A stretch of DNA of 44,806 bases from an uncultured Lachnospiraceae bacterium (GCA_902775555.1 CACYMQ010000008.1:1-44806); one strand, 5' to 3'. Counted from the first letter of the stretch, positions 15,953 through 25,784 are shown. A program made the numbers and translations. Notes: generated by a model from the sequence alone, not told the origin.

Positions 15953-18900
15953 CTATGACCCGTCCCCGTTTGTTGCATTTCTCCTGTTCCTCTTCTTCCG
16001 TGCGATCAGAAGAACGGATATTCCCAGTGCCGAGATGAGAAGAAGGATCCCCATAGTCCAAAGATCCGCCTCATCTCCCGTCTCCGGCTGCGGCTTCTCA
16101 TTTCCTTTTTTCTCTTCCTTCTCCTTCTCTCTTTCCTCCGACTTTACCGTCTGCATGTAACTCACCGTCTGCTCGCGGCTTCGGATATCCTTATGTTCTC
16201 CTACCGGTATATAAACCGTCTCATGGCTCACCGGATCCTTTCGTATAAGGAAGATCTCTTCAAAGACTACATACGCAAAACCTCCATCGGACAGATCCCT
16301 CCGCAGGACTCTTTCAAACTCCGGAAATTCCATATCCAGCATACCTTTTTCCTTTTCCGGTGTGAAGCTTAGTTCCGCTGTGATCTCCTTTCCTCCTGCT
16401 TTCGCCACGGTCCCGTCCGGGTTCATAAGCTGTCCCCTTACGATATAGCTGACCCGGCTGCCATCCGGTTCCGTGACCGGAAGATTCTCATAATAGATAT
16501 GATCGGTCACCCGGATCTTCTGCCGGTTCTTTCCTATGGTTGTCACTACGGGATCCGCCGCTCTCGTTCCGATCTTCGGAAAACGGACAGTCTCGAAGCT
16601 GTCATTCAGATCCGCATGTGAGGAAAGCAGATTCCCATCCGGTTCATCATACAGATCCTCAAAGCATACCACCGACTTTCCTTCCAGGTTCAGAAGACTC
16701 GCATGAAATGTGAATTTCACCTCCGCGATCCCCTGTCCGTTCTGTCCGGGGTAGACCTCTGTCCGTCCTCTGATCTCATTCTTTTTCTCATCAAGGATGG
16801 GCTTTCCGCTTTCCCGGTCTACAAGAACGCCTTCAATGATATATGGTTTTTCATCCTTTTCCCTGCTTCGCGGGATCAGCCCGCTATACTCCACCTGATC
16901 CGTAAAGGTCACCGTTTCACCCGGATTCGCGATATGCTGTGCGGTTTTGCCATCCGTAAGCACGGTTCTCACGATCTTTGGTGTGCGATACCAGGGCACC
17001 CTTACGGTCTGACGTTCGTCCTCCGGATCCTCGTGGATCAGAGGGAATACAACCATCTGATTATTACTGTCCGGGTAATTGGTCAGGATCTCCTCCTCCT
17101 TCTCAAGGTTTCCCAGATACAGCTTCTCATATACCACAAAGTCTCTTCCTTCATATTCCGTAAAGTCCAGACCGTCAAAGCGGACCAGCCGGCTGCCGCA
17201 CGCTTCATACCGCGACCTGTCATACCCTTCTTTTGTATGGAATACCACCCTGGAGGTTGCGATCTCACCATTTTCCGCATGGAACGGCGTCACGCTGCCA
17301 TCCTCCTCCTTCATCATGATCGTACCGACCAGTGTATAGTCCGTATCTACCCTCAGATTGGTATATTCACAGATATCGTAGATCGTCTGGTCCGGGGCCG
17401 CCGGGAGGAGATCGGACTCACTTTCCCCGCCTTCCGGATCCGTCGTTACCGCTTTGGTGGCAAGGGATGGCATTCTCATATCCGTGATCTCCTTCTTCCC
17501 ATCCTTTCGGTTTCCGTCATAGATCTGATAGATCATCCCGTCCGGCGATCCGTCCTTCGGATCCTCCCACAGGATCTCACCGTCTTCCTGTACCACCGGT
17601 TCCTTTCCGACACGGATCAGCACCGGTTCCTCCAACTGCAGGCCGGCCGAATCGATCTCCGTTATCCGGTAATCTCCTGAGATCAGGGCTCCTCTTTTGT
17701 TGTCCGGCTTTTCATCCGGATCATTCGGATCCTCCCGGAACCAGATCCCGGGCTTTGTTTCATCATAGGATAGGCCTGAATCATAATAACCGGGATTTTC
17801 GTCATGCGGCTGATAGGCTGCCGCTGTACTTGCATAACCTTCTGCATCCGTCACGATCCTGTGGATCTCGTGGGTATCCAGGTTCTCGATCTGAAATACT
17901 GCACCCTCAACCGGCTTTTCCTCTGCATCTTCGGTCTTACGAAGCTCCAGATCACCGCGGATCCGGTCATCCGGGAAAATGATCTTATTCACCACGTCCC
18001 CCTTAAGCAGGATCTCTTCCGTTCCTGCGGCATCCGTCACCTGAAATCCCGCAGCCTGATACCCGGTTGCCCCGTCTCCCGTCGGGACCGCGGCAAATAC
18101 AAGTTCTGTCGGCACCTCTCTTTCATTTATCTTCGCATGGGCTCCCGCGTCCGGAAGCAGATATTCCTTCGGTGCAGTGATCTCCTCCAGAGTGATATAA
18201 CCCAGCGGGTAATCCTCCTTCAGAGAAATCCCGATATACTCCTTGCCATCCACCATGATCTTCCCTGTTTGCAGGATCCGGCTCCTGCTTTCATCTGCCT
18301 GCATTTCCTTTAACTGACGGAAACCCAGGTTATCCGACAGTTTCGCCGGATAAAAATGTAAGGAAAAAACAGCATCCGAAAGTGACCTTTTTCTGTTGCC
18401 CGACGAAACCTTATCAAGAAGGAACTGCAGACCGGCTTTTACGGGTTCATCCTCCAGGTCAAATACGTTCATTGCAGTCCCCGGTTTTACCAGAACCTTC
18501 TCCACCTTCGAAGACCGCCGGAAATTCTTCGGTGCCTTGGACTCCACCAGATAAAAGTAAGTCCCCGATTCCTTTAACCGGTTCTTGTCGTCCTTCTCCA
18601 TATACTTCTGCACCCGGACCGGATCCGTGGTCCCGTCTGCTTTCATGGTAAAGGTTTCCACTGCCTTATCGTATCTTCCGCTCTTTTGCGCCTCCCCTGC
18701 ATCCTTCTCCGTAAGGAACATCTTATATTCCGCTCCTTCCGGACTATAATTCGGATTTCCCTCCGTGATCCCCGGGTCTGAAGATACTTTTTGAAGGGAA
18801 AAGGCGACCGCGCTCCTCGGGTTCTTCCAGGTATGGCGCAGCTGCGTCGCATTCTTTCTTGCTTCCGCCCTTGTACCATATACGGAAATGTTCCCCGAAC

Positions 18901-21271
18901 CTTCATTGGTTCCGTACCATTTTCCATCGACCACGAATCCGGACGCGCCCGGCCAGTCACTGCGTTCCCGAACGGACACCGTTGGCTTCTCCTCGTAGCT
19001 CCCCAGATAGATATCTGCGATCCCTTCCGCGTCCGTTGTGATCTTCTTCAGATTCTTCTTATCCTTGTTGACCGCCACGTCAAAGGTCACACCCGGGATA
19101 GTCAGTCCTTCATCATCCGTCTTTCTTACCGCCGCATAGTAATCCTTCTTCTCGACCTTCTTCTCCGTCCAGCTGAGGAAATCCTGATAGGCCGGGTAGG
19201 ATGCAGGTTTTCCGGAATCCGAATCCAGATAATATGCATAAAACAGGATATCCCCGGGGATTGCTTCTTCCTTTGATGTATATTTCGTTATAAATTCATC
19301 CACAGTCCCATTGAAGCCGGATATGGAGATCCTCTCGGATCCATAGGCCTTAATGGTCGCTGATGTATTTCCCTTGGACAGGTCCTCACCGGATATGGCA
19401 CCCGGAGCCTTGCATCCGAACCAGTAGCAAAGCACGCGATGTGCGATCCCGTAAGGCAGCTTATGTACCACATGATAGATCAGCTGCTTTGCTTCCTTCC
19501 CCGTGATCTCGACAGGTTCCTTCAGATCAAACTCATAATCACTGTCTCCGGGAGACCAGTCAAAACGGATACAAATGGTATTCAGCGAATAGGCCTTCCC
19601 GCCTGTCTTTACGGAATAGGTATAGTCACTGTCCACATAATTTCCCTTCGCATCATAGTAGCCGAAGAGGACTGTATTTCCGTCCCTTGCCAGACGGCGC
19701 ACATAAGGCACCCCCGGTGTATGTCCCCCGGAGGGATCATTCTCGGAAATGATGAAGCCGTCATCTGCATAGCTTACGACTCCGCCTTTTTTTTCCACCG
19801 GATCATAGTCCGGAGTGAAGATCCCGACATGGGACGTACCGTCATTTCTCGCCATCACTGCCGACATCTTCGCCGCAGCCTCGGAGGTGGAATCCGCTGC
19901 CACATAATAATCCACCGTAGCTCCGTAATTTGAGGTCGGAAGTCTCTTTCCGTTCGCGTCGCAGGCTCCCACGATCACAGCCGTGCGGATCCCTCCGGGA
20001 ATGCAGGAGGACGCATTTCCCCCATCATTCCCTGCGGATCCCACAACCTCGATCCCCTTTGAAACCGCATCATCCACAGCTTTTCTTATCACCGCAGAGC
20101 CTGAGGTACCACGGGACGATACGGACAGATTGATCACCTTTGCTCCGCGGCGGATCGCATACTGGATCCCGGCATATACGTCCGAAATGCTCCCCCGGCC
20201 GGTTCCATCCATGGCCTTCACGGAAAGCACCCTGGCATCCGGATATTCCTCCCGGATGTGGCGGAACATCCTGGTACCATGACCATGGTCATCATAATCC
20301 ACACCGCCTGTGAGAGATACCGCATCCACCAGACCTTCTGCATTCACACCCGTATCGATCAAGGCAATGGTACGTTCGGGAAGATCGGAACCGGACCTCA
20401 GCTCCTTCATACAGGAGATCGCATCCTGAGCACCTTCCCCGCTCTTCCCTGTGACTGCCGGATCCTCATCCGATACCGCAAGGGTTTCATTTACCTCCAC
20501 AAAATCCGCTTTCTTACTGAAACAGAGGTAATCCAGCTTCGCATCCATTTCCGAATCATAATGCAGGAGATAGACACCATCATACTCTGAAATCAGTTCT
20601 TTTTTCCCTTCTACCAGGGATCTGTCCTTCGTTCCTACCAGAAGTTCGCAGGATGAAAAATCCAGGCCGGAAGGAAGCTTCGACTCATCGACTTTCTTAT
20701 CCGATCCCTCCTCTTCCTTCTTTTCTTCCTCCTCTTCTTCCTTCTTTTCTCCCTTCTCTTCAGCCTTTGCCTTCTTCCCTTCGGCATTTCCTTCCCGATG
20801 GTCATCTTCTGCTCTTTCCTCACTCAGAACGACACTGCGGGCTGAAGCCGGTTCCTCTCCATGATTTCCCGTGTTCTTCTCTTCCGGAATGCTCCCCTCC
20901 TCTGCGGAAGGTTCCCAGTCTCCGGCATCCGCGGAGTCCTTATTATCCGGGGAATCCACATCGTCGCCGGTACCCTCTGCATCCGCGGTTTCCACATTAC
21001 TCCCGGCATTTCCGGCGTCATCCGTATCATAATAGACCGGTATCTCCTTCACTGCGTTCACGACACGTACCCCGTCTTTCGCCGTGACCGTAATCTCCTC
21101 CGTGCCGTCCACCGCTGTTTCTGTCCCATCCGACACCACATCTCCATTTTCTTTCGTTTTCAACTCCTCTGCATTGGTCCGGAATGTCCCGCCCGGCCAA
21201 ACGGCCAGAAGCAGAACAGTTACCAGCAACCATGCAACGATCCTTCTTTTTTTCCTCATACTTTTTCTCAC
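15953..21271 (-). CDS. Giant sortase-anchored subtilisin-like surface protein with Cna-B and VaFE repeats
   Basis: A 1772-residue secreted protein. It has a signal peptide (~1-34), an acidic low-complexity region with a Lys/Glu run (~90-195), and a subtilisin (S8) domain ~295-475. D306 (ALIDTGV), H331 (HGHGTRM), oxyanion N415 (SAGNDG) and S463 (STSEAAA, replacing GTSMAAP) match the catalytic set. A region of unknown fold (475-710) is followed by four Cna-B/SpaA-like domains (~710-1262) and three VaFE-type repeats (VVYEKLYL ~1380, VVCFEDLYD ~1534, YVVFEEIFL ~1667). The sorting signal is QPETG (1728-1732), then a TM and a basic tail. The GTG at 21271 is preferred because AGGAAAG is four bases upstream; the ATG four codons later lacks an RBS. 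It starts 33 bases after the FHA gene, so it is probably the last gene of the Tad operon. Confidence 0.88.
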   Translation of the reverse strand: MRKSMRKKRRIVAWLLVTVLLLAVWPGGTFRTNAEELKTKENGDVVSDGTETAVDGTEEITVTAKDGVRVVNAVKEIPVYYDTDDAGNAGSNVETADAEGTGDDVDSPDNKDSADAGDWEPSAEEGSIPEEKNTGNHGEEPASARSVVLSEERAEDDHREGNAEGKKAKAEEKGEKKEEEEEEKKEEEGSDKKVDESKLPSGLDFSSCELLVGTKDRSLVEGKKELISEYDGVYLLHYDSEMDAKLDYLCFSKKADFVEVNETLAVSDEDPAVTGKSGEGAQDAISCMKELRSGSDLPERTIALIDTGVNAEGLVDAVSLTGGVDYDDHGHGTRMFRHIREEYPDARVLSVKAMDGTGRGSISDVYAGIQYAIRRGAKVINLSVSSRGTSGSAVIRKAVDDAVSKGIEVVGSAGNDGGNASSCIPGGIRTAVIVGACDANGKRLPTSNYGATVDYYVAADSTSEAAAKMSAVMARNDGTSHVGIFTPDYDPVEKKGGVVSYADDGFIISENDPSGGHTPGVPYVRRLARDGNTVLFGYYDAKGNYVDSDYTYSVKTGGKAYSLNTICIRFDWSPGDSDYEFDLKEPVEITGKEAKQLIYHVVHKLPYGIAHRVLCYWFGCKAPGAISGEDLSKGNTSATIKAYGSERISISGFNGTVDEFITKYTSKEEAIPGDILFYAYYLDSDSGKPASYPAYQDFLSWTEKKVEKKDYYAAVRKTDDEGLTIPGVTFDVAVNKDKKNLKKITTDAEGIADIYLGSYEEKPTVSVRERSDWPGASGFVVDGKWYGTNEGSGNISVYGTRAEARKNATQLRHTWKNPRSAVAFSLQKVSSDPGITEGNPNYSPEGAEYKMFLTEKDAGEAQKSGRYDKAVETFTMKADGTTDPVRVQKYMEKDDKNRLKESGTYFYLVESKAPKNFRRSSKVEKVLVKPGTAMNVFDLEDEPVKAGLQFLLDKVSSGNRKRSLSDAVFSLHFYPAKLSDNLGFRQLKEMQADESRSRILQTGKIMVDGKEYIGISLKEDYPLGYITLEEITAPKEYLLPDAGAHAKINEREVPTELVFAAVPTGDGATGYQAAGFQVTDAAGTEEILLKGDVVNKIIFPDDRIRGDLELRKTEDAEEKPVEGAVFQIENLDTHEIHRIVTDAEGYASTAAAYQPHDENPGYYDSGLSYDETKPGIWFREDPNDPDEKPDNKRGALISGDYRITEIDSAGLQLEEPVLIRVGKEPVVQEDGEILWEDPKDGSPDGMIYQIYDGNRKDGKKEITDMRMPSLATKAVTTDPEGGESESDLLPAAPDQTIYDICEYTNLRVDTDYTLVGTIMMKEEDGSVTPFHAENGEIATSRVVFHTKEGYDRSRYEACGSRLVRFDGLDFTEYEGRDFVVYEKLYLGNLEKEEEILTNYPDSNNQMVVFPLIHEDPEDERQTVRVPWYRTPKIVRTVLTDGKTAQHIANPGETVTFTDQVEYSGLIPRSREKDEKPYIIEGVLVDRESGKPILDEKKNEIRGRTEVYPGQNGQGIAEVKFTFHASLLNLEGKSVVCFEDLYDEPDGNLLSSHADLNDSFETVRFPKIGTRAADPVVTTIGKNRQKIRVTDHIYYENLPVTEPDGSRVSYIVRGQLMNPDGTVAKAGGKEITAELSFTPEKEKGMLDMEFPEFERVLRRDLSDGGFAYVVFEEIFLIRKDPVSHETVYIPVGEHKDIRSREQTVSYMQTVKSEEREKEKEEKKGNEKPQPETGDEADLWTMGILLLISALGISVLLIARKKRNRRNATNGDGS

Positions 21272-21304
21272 TTTCTTTCCTGTTTTCTTTCCGGCAAACG
21301 GAAC

Positions 21305-22720
21305 TCAGACCACGTAGAACTCTTCGCCGGCAAAGCTTACAACATCCCCACAATGCAGTTGCTGCACGCTCTCACCTGTCAGACGGACATGATTCAAAAA
21401 GGTTCCATTTGTCGATCCCAGATCCCGGAGGGTCACAACGCTCCCCACGCACTCCAGTCTCGCATGGTTTCGGCTGACAGAGGGTGACGGGATACAATAC
21501 TCATTTCCCTCCTCTGTTCTGCCGATCCTGCAGTATCCTTCCGATACATAGATCGGCGCCTGCACCCTTGCTCCCGCAGGAACCAGCTGCCGGATCCTTT
21601 CTCTTTGAACATCTGTCGGGCGATCTGCCGGACCACGCGACACCGACGATCCCGCTTCTGCCATACCACGCGACACCAATCCCGCTTCCGACGCGCTGAA
21701 ACGGTCTTTTTCCACATATGTCTCCTTTCTTTCCCCTGCTTTCATTCCGGAAGCTTCTTCTTTCCCCTTCAGCAGGATCCCGCAGATAAGAAATACCACG
21801 CAGGCTCCCAGAGGGAGTGCCGTAAAGCGGAAGGACTCCACTCCGTGCATGAGAAACATGACCAGGGAAAGCAGGAGAACCAGACCGAATATCACCATCT
21901 GTATCCTGAGATCCCGCTCCCTGTCCCGGTTCCGCACATCTTCCTCCTTTAGGATATACGGCTCCTGATCTTCAAACGCGGGATACGCCATGGTCATGGA
22001 CCCGTCTTCCGGGATACCTGCGGTGCGTCCTCTTCCGACACCTCCCCTTACGGCATCTCCTCTTACGGCACCTCCGTTTATGGTACCCTCATTTACAGCG
22101 CCTTCATCGTTACCCGCTCCCCATGCCCCGCCGGGATCTGCTGCATCCGGCCGCTCCCCCGGCAAATGTCCGGCTCCTCCCCATGTCTTTGTCATCTCCA
22201 TCAACATCTCCGGCGTAAAGCTCCCATCCAGAAAGCGACTGTATAGATCATAAAACCAGACCAGCTCATCCTCTCTGTCCGATGCATATATGGGCATGAT
22301 TTCCTCAAAGATACGTTTCATCCCTTCTGCAAAGGGCGGTCCGGGTTCCGGGCCATACAGAAAAACTGCATGGCCCTCCGTCGCATTAAAAAATATAAAA
22401 GGGAGCGAGAGGACAAGTCCTCCCGGAGAAAGCATATAATCCTGTAATTCCCTGATGCAGCCCGTAAGATCAGACAGAAGCCGCTGCACCTCTGCCTGAC
22501 CCGGGCCGGCCACACCCCAGTTTCTTGCCAGACTCGACATCCCGTCGGTTTTATACATAAGACTTAAATACCCGTCCATCCGCTGAAAAGTCAGTGGCGG
22601 AAGATATTTCATTTCATTATTGCGCAGCATCTTCTCTTCATATCTGTTTGACGAAACTCTCTCATCCACCCGGATCTCATAAAATGAATTAATCCCCTGA
22701 TTTTTCCGTAAGATCTCCAT
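21305..22720 (-). CDS. Tad-operon membrane protein with DUF6382-like and FHA domains
   Basis: A 471-residue protein. The N-terminal ~175 residues (YEEKMLRNNEMKYLPPLTF, then GYLSLMYKTDGMSSL) match the DUF6382 type that accompanies Clostridia Tad loci. A Gly-rich linker with short repeats (~195-235), two transmembrane helices (~274-293 and 300-317), and a C-terminal FHA domain (~390-471) follow. The FHA domain keeps the phosphothreonine-binding residues SRNHARL (416-422) and GSTNGTFLN (435-443). FHA domains bind pThr peptides, so it may link pilus assembly to Ser/Thr kinase signalling. Topology puts both soluble ends in the cytoplasm. It overlaps the upstream TadE gene by 32 bases; no kinase gene is visible in the window. 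Confidence 0.8.
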   Translation of the reverse strand: MEILRKNQGINSFYEIRVDERVSSNRYEEKMLRNNEMKYLPPLTFQRMDGYLSLMYKTDGMSSLARNWGVAGPGQAEVQRLLSDLTGCIRELQDYMLSPGGLVLSLPFIFFNATEGHAVFLYGPEPGPPFAEGMKRIFEEIMPIYASDREDELVWFYDLYSRFLDGSFTPEMLMEMTKTWGGAGHLPGERPDAADPGGAWGAGNDEGAVNEGTINGGAVRGDAVRGGVGRGRTAGIPEDGSMTMAYPAFEDQEPYILKEEDVRNRDRERDLRIQMVIFGLVLLLSLVMFLMHGVESFRFTALPLGACVVFLICGILLKGKEEASGMKAGERKETYVEKDRFSASEAGLVSRGMAEAGSSVSRGPADRPTDVQRERIRQLVPAGARVQAPIYVSEGYCRIGRTEEGNEYCIPSPSVSRNHARLECVGSVVTLRDLGSTNGTFLNHVRLTGESVQQLHCGDVVSFAGEEFYVV

Positions 22721-23144
22721 AGAATTTCCATCTCCTCAATCGCTCACTGCATAGATCTCTCTCCCTGGCCGTAACCGCATGTAATCTGCTCCGGAATCGT
22801 GCCAGGGGCTTCATCACCGGCTGCTTCAGATATCCGACGGTCCCCCTCAGGAGCAGAAGATCTCCCATCCCTTCGGAAGCAACACTCACATTTCCGGATC
22901 CCCCTGCGATCACAGGGGTTCTATCCCTGAGGACCGCATTCGGATCTCCGTCCAGTTCATCTGCGATCCCGATGGTATATAACGCTTTGTACATCTCTCC
23001 CCTTAAGACTTCCCTTCTTCCCAGTGTCACATAGAGGAGGATCGCTGCCGCTATGATCATGATCAGGATCGGCAGGATCACGGTTGCTTCCACCGTCACC
23101 GTTCCGCGGTTTCTGTGAAATCCCGCTTCTTTCTTCTTTCTCAT
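22689..23144 (-). CDS. TadE-like pseudopilin/pilus assembly protein
   Basis: A 151-residue protein starting MRKKKEAGFHRNRG. The TadE motif GTVTVEATVILPILIMIIAAAILLY has a Glu five residues after the Gly, as expected for a class III prepilin-like signal or membrane anchor. A ~110-residue extracytoplasmic domain without recognisable motifs follows. The ATG at 23144 is chosen because GGTGG is just upstream and the preceding gene's stop is 7 bases away. It probably joins the trans-envelope pilus base or acts as a minor pilin. Confidence 0.8.
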   Translation of the reverse strand: MRKKKEAGFHRNRGTVTVEATVILPILIMIIAAAILLYVTLGRREVLRGEMYKALYTIGIADELDGDPNAVLRDRTPVIAGGSGNVSVASEGMGDLLLLRGTVGYLKQPVMKPLARFRSRLHAVTARERDLCSERLRRWKFYGDLTEKSGD

Positions 23145-23151
23145 AACCCAC

Positions 23152-23949
23152 CTACTTCCCGCATCTGGAGCATGGCGGGATCCCGCCCACCTCACTGAGG
23201 CGCACGCGATGAACCGTCCTTTTCACCCCTCTGCAATTCGCATTGCCGTGATAACACTCGCCCTCCGGCCCTACCAGCACGATCATGCCGGCCGAATTTC
23301 CACAGTATTCACACGCACGATAACCCTTCTGCCGCGCTTCCTCCACGGACATGACCCTGATCCCGAGCAGGATATGCGAACAGGACCGCGCGCGGTGATA
23401 TACCTCTTTATTGTCTGTGATATAGACGTAAGGATCACTTTCGATCCCCTCACCGGTATCCGGATCCTGACCCGTATACGGCCGCTGCCGTATGGTTTCC
23501 TCCACCTTCTTCGAAACAGTCGGAAGCATCGGCGTATCGATGCAAATGGTATAGCTGATATGAAAGACCAGCTCCCCGTCCTCATCGGGAAGCACGGACT
23601 TCCAGAGGGAGATCCCGGCTACACCGCCCTTTACATACCGCTCCACCAGTTCCGTATCATCGATCCGGTCCTTCATGGTATGAGAAGCCACCGCCAGAAG
23701 AAGGGACTGATCCACAATCCCGTCCGGCTCGTCCAGAAGAGTCGACTGCAGATAATAGTATTCTGCCGTATACTCCGCCGCCTCTACTGCCGACTCATAG
23801 ACCACCTGCCGCACTGCGCTCACATGGAGCAGGTGATAGAAGAAAAGCAGGAGGAACAGGAAAACGGGTACCGCTATGGACGCCTCCACTGCCACCGAAC
23901 CCCTGTCCCGGCCCATGGCAGCCTTCGTTCGTTCGTTCCGGATCTTCAT
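23152..23949 (-). CDS. TadE-like protein with duplicated C-terminal Cys/His module
   Basis: A 265-residue protein from the ATG at 23949, which has GGAGG seven bases upstream. A TadE-type N-terminus (RGSVAVEASIAVPVFLFLLLFF) precedes an extracytoplasmic region. The last ~85 residues form two tandem units. Each begins with a short Tyr/Val strand, has Y-H-x(4)-C, and ends in CxxCG (YHRARSC...CEYCG, then YHGNANC...CSRCG). A His, a Cys and a CxxC per unit suggests metal binding. TadE proteins normally lack this module. It follows DUF5702 and precedes another TadE-like gene, and belongs to the same operon. The extension's role is unknown. Confidence 0.78.
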   Translation of the reverse strand: MKIRNERTKAAMGRDRGSVAVEASIAVPVFLFLLLFFYHLLHVSAVRQVVYESAVEAAEYTAEYYYLQSTLLDEPDGIVDQSLLLAVASHTMKDRIDDTELVERYVKGGVAGISLWKSVLPDEDGELVFHISYTICIDTPMLPTVSKKVEETIRQRPYTGQDPDTGEGIESDPYVYITDNKEVYHRARSCSHILLGIRVMSVEEARQKGYRACEYCGNSAGMIVLVGPEGECYHGNANCRGVKRTVHRVRLSEVGGIPPCSRCGK

Positions 23950-24089
23950 ACTATAACCTCCGGTCATATTTTTCTCGATGGACTTCGGGCGGTGCATTCC
24001 TTTCATGAGACTCCCGAAGAGGACTTTGTTTTGATATTGGAGGGAAATGATCTGAAATGCACCCTCCGAAGTCCACCGGACACGTTTTT

Positions 24090-25478
24090 TCAGTAACCCA
24101 GTTCCTCCGCCATCTGTATATCATGGCCTTCGTATTCCACTTCCACCCAAACGCCAAATGCCGTGATCGCATCACGCAGATTGAAATATTCCGCATCCGA
24201 CCGGACTTCCCGGTTCACATTTAACTGCATGATATCCAGCATCCGGTAATACGCCGTATTCATCCGGGGAGCCAGCAGGATCAGAAGATAATCCTCATAA
24301 TCCAGACCGCTCTCATCATCTTCACTTTCCTCTGCTGCGGAAGTGACCCCGGACATTCCTCCAAGATCCGTGATCCAGGTCGTCTGACTCTTCCAGTAAG
24401 GAACCTTCTTTCCTCTTACCAGCCGGTACAGGTCCGCTACCGATTCCATGTAGGACCACGCTGCAGCCAGAAGATATTTCACCGCAGGCTGTGCCGGCGG
24501 GAAATACCAGCAGATCGACCATGCAAGTGCCGATAAACGGGCCATTTTCGATGCATCCGTTATAATATAGGCGAAATTGCACGCCGTTCGGATGATCATG
24601 ATCTGATCCACACATTTTTTATAATTCTCCGCATCTGTATTGCATCCCGCGATCAGATACTCCATTTCCATTTTGAGAACCGTCCCCTCCTGCACCTCGT
24701 CCGTAAGGCAGTTGAAACAGTTCGCTGCATAGACAAGGCCTGAAGCCTCCTGCGAGGCACCATTCAGCCAGCCGCCCGTCTGTGAGACCTCCCGCTTCAG
24801 TTTCGACATGCTCGAAAAGGATGTATCCATGGTCATAAGCCCGATCCCCTTCTTCCCCTGCGAAGGGAGTACGGACGGGTCTATGGTCTCCGTACTGAAG
24901 GTCACATCCTCCGGAAGTACATAGTAGGCCACTCCCACCTTCTTGCATGCCTTGGTATATTTTCGCGGGTCCTCGTCACCGTCCTGCTTCTCCGTCTTCT
25001 CATCCTTCGTCATATCCAGGGACTCCGCCTGTTCTTCGGAAATGGGATCATCCTTGCCGTTTACCTTCTCCCTGAGATAATCCACCCCCTTATCGGCCAG
25101 CAGATACGGTGCTGCCGCAGCCACCTGCTTACGGAATTCCGAAGCGTTATTATCCAAAACTCCCGTTGCACCGGTAACCGCCACATCCTTCACCGTATAT
25201 TCATCCCCCAGATTATCCGCCAGGCGGTTCTCCATCTCTTCCTCGAGCCCGCCGACCCCTTCTCCATGCGGGTTCTGATTCAGGAAGAGCACATGGTAAT
25301 GATCAAACAGATAACGGCTGTACTCCGCTCTTACTCCGGACATGGAACTCCGGACCGCGGCCGCAGTTCTGCCCTTCGCACAGGACAGATCCGCCAGCGT
25401 GTAAACCGTCACGACCAGGATCAGGATGACACTGATCATTAATGTCAAAAAAACTGTGATAAATCCGCGATTTCCCAT
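24090..25478 (-). CDS. DUF5702 pilus-associated protein
   Basis: A ~462-residue protein whose N-terminus (NRGFITVFLTLMISVILILVVTVYTLADL) looks like the membrane anchor of TadE/TadF/DUF5702 components, with a Thr-Val pair in place of the usual Glu. The rest is a mostly polar extracytoplasmic domain with a Lys/Asp/Glu-rich insert (~150-175) and a segment LARLSALAWSICWYFPPAQPAVKYLL-like that is hydrophobic. DUF5702 proteins are restricted to Gram-positive Tad loci and their role is unproven. Two ATGs are possible; the one at 25478 has GGGAGG four bases upstream, the other lies 12 bases earlier. Confidence 0.75.
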   Translation of the reverse strand: MGNRGFITVFLTLMISVILILVVTVYTLADLSCAKGRTAAAVRSSMSGVRAEYSRYLFDHYHVLFLNQNPHGEGVGGLEEEMENRLADNLGDEYTVKDVAVTGATGVLDNNASEFRKQVAAAAPYLLADKGVDYLREKVNGKDDPISEEQAESLDMTKDEKTEKQDGDEDPRKYTKACKKVGVAYYVLPEDVTFSTETIDPSVLPSQGKKGIGLMTMDTSFSSMSKLKREVSQTGGWLNGASQEASGLVYAANCFNCLTDEVQEGTVLKMEMEYLIAGCNTDAENYKKCVDQIMIIRTACNFAYIITDASKMARLSALAWSICWYFPPAQPAVKYLLAAAWSYMESVADLYRLVRGKKVPYWKSQTTWITDLGGMSGVTSAAEESEDDESGLDYEDYLLILLAPRMNTAYYRMLDIMQLNVNREVRSDAEYFNLRDAITAFGVWVEVEYEGHDIQMAEELGY

Positions 25479-25573
25479 ATGCCCTCCCATCTCACTCCAT
25501 CACCACCCGCTGTTTCGGGCCACACTCCCGGGATAGCGTTTAGTGCCTCCATCCGGTTTTTCCAACCGCCATT

Positions 25574-25768
25574 CTAGAGCAGTTCCTTGGCATCACCGTT
25601 AATACTCTTCCATATGGTGGATACCAGGGACATGATCTGATCTCTGAATATGATCACAAGCGCGATCAGAACCACCAGGATCAGGATGACCTCCACGGTC
25701 GTAACACCTCTGTCTTTACTGAGTTTTCTTTTATCGTCAGAGCTTTCACAAATACTGAGATTTTCCAT
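25574..25768 (-). CDS. Flp/TadA-type small pilin
   Basis: A 64-residue protein: a ~20-residue leader ending KLSKDRG, then VTTVEVILILVVLIALVIIF, the hydrophobic assembly helix with Glu at position +5 after the Gly, and a short C-terminus (STIWKSINGDAKELL). This matches Flp-type prepilins cleaved by an A24 peptidase. The ATG at 25768 has AAAGGAG ideally placed; a longer frame upstream lacks an RBS. It is the only small Flp pilin in the operon, so probably the major subunit. It lies 16 bases after tadC; no prepilin peptidase is seen in this window. Confidence 0.85.
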   Translation of the reverse strand: MENLSICESSDDKRKLSKDRGVTTVEVILILVVLIALVIIFRDQIMSLVSTIWKSINGDAKELL

Positions 25769-25784
25769 TTTCGCTCCTTTCCGG

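Noticed and set aside
16703-17680. Plus-strand open frame opposite the surface protein gene
   Set aside because: Shadow of the 1772-residue gene, with no RBS and no family resemblance.
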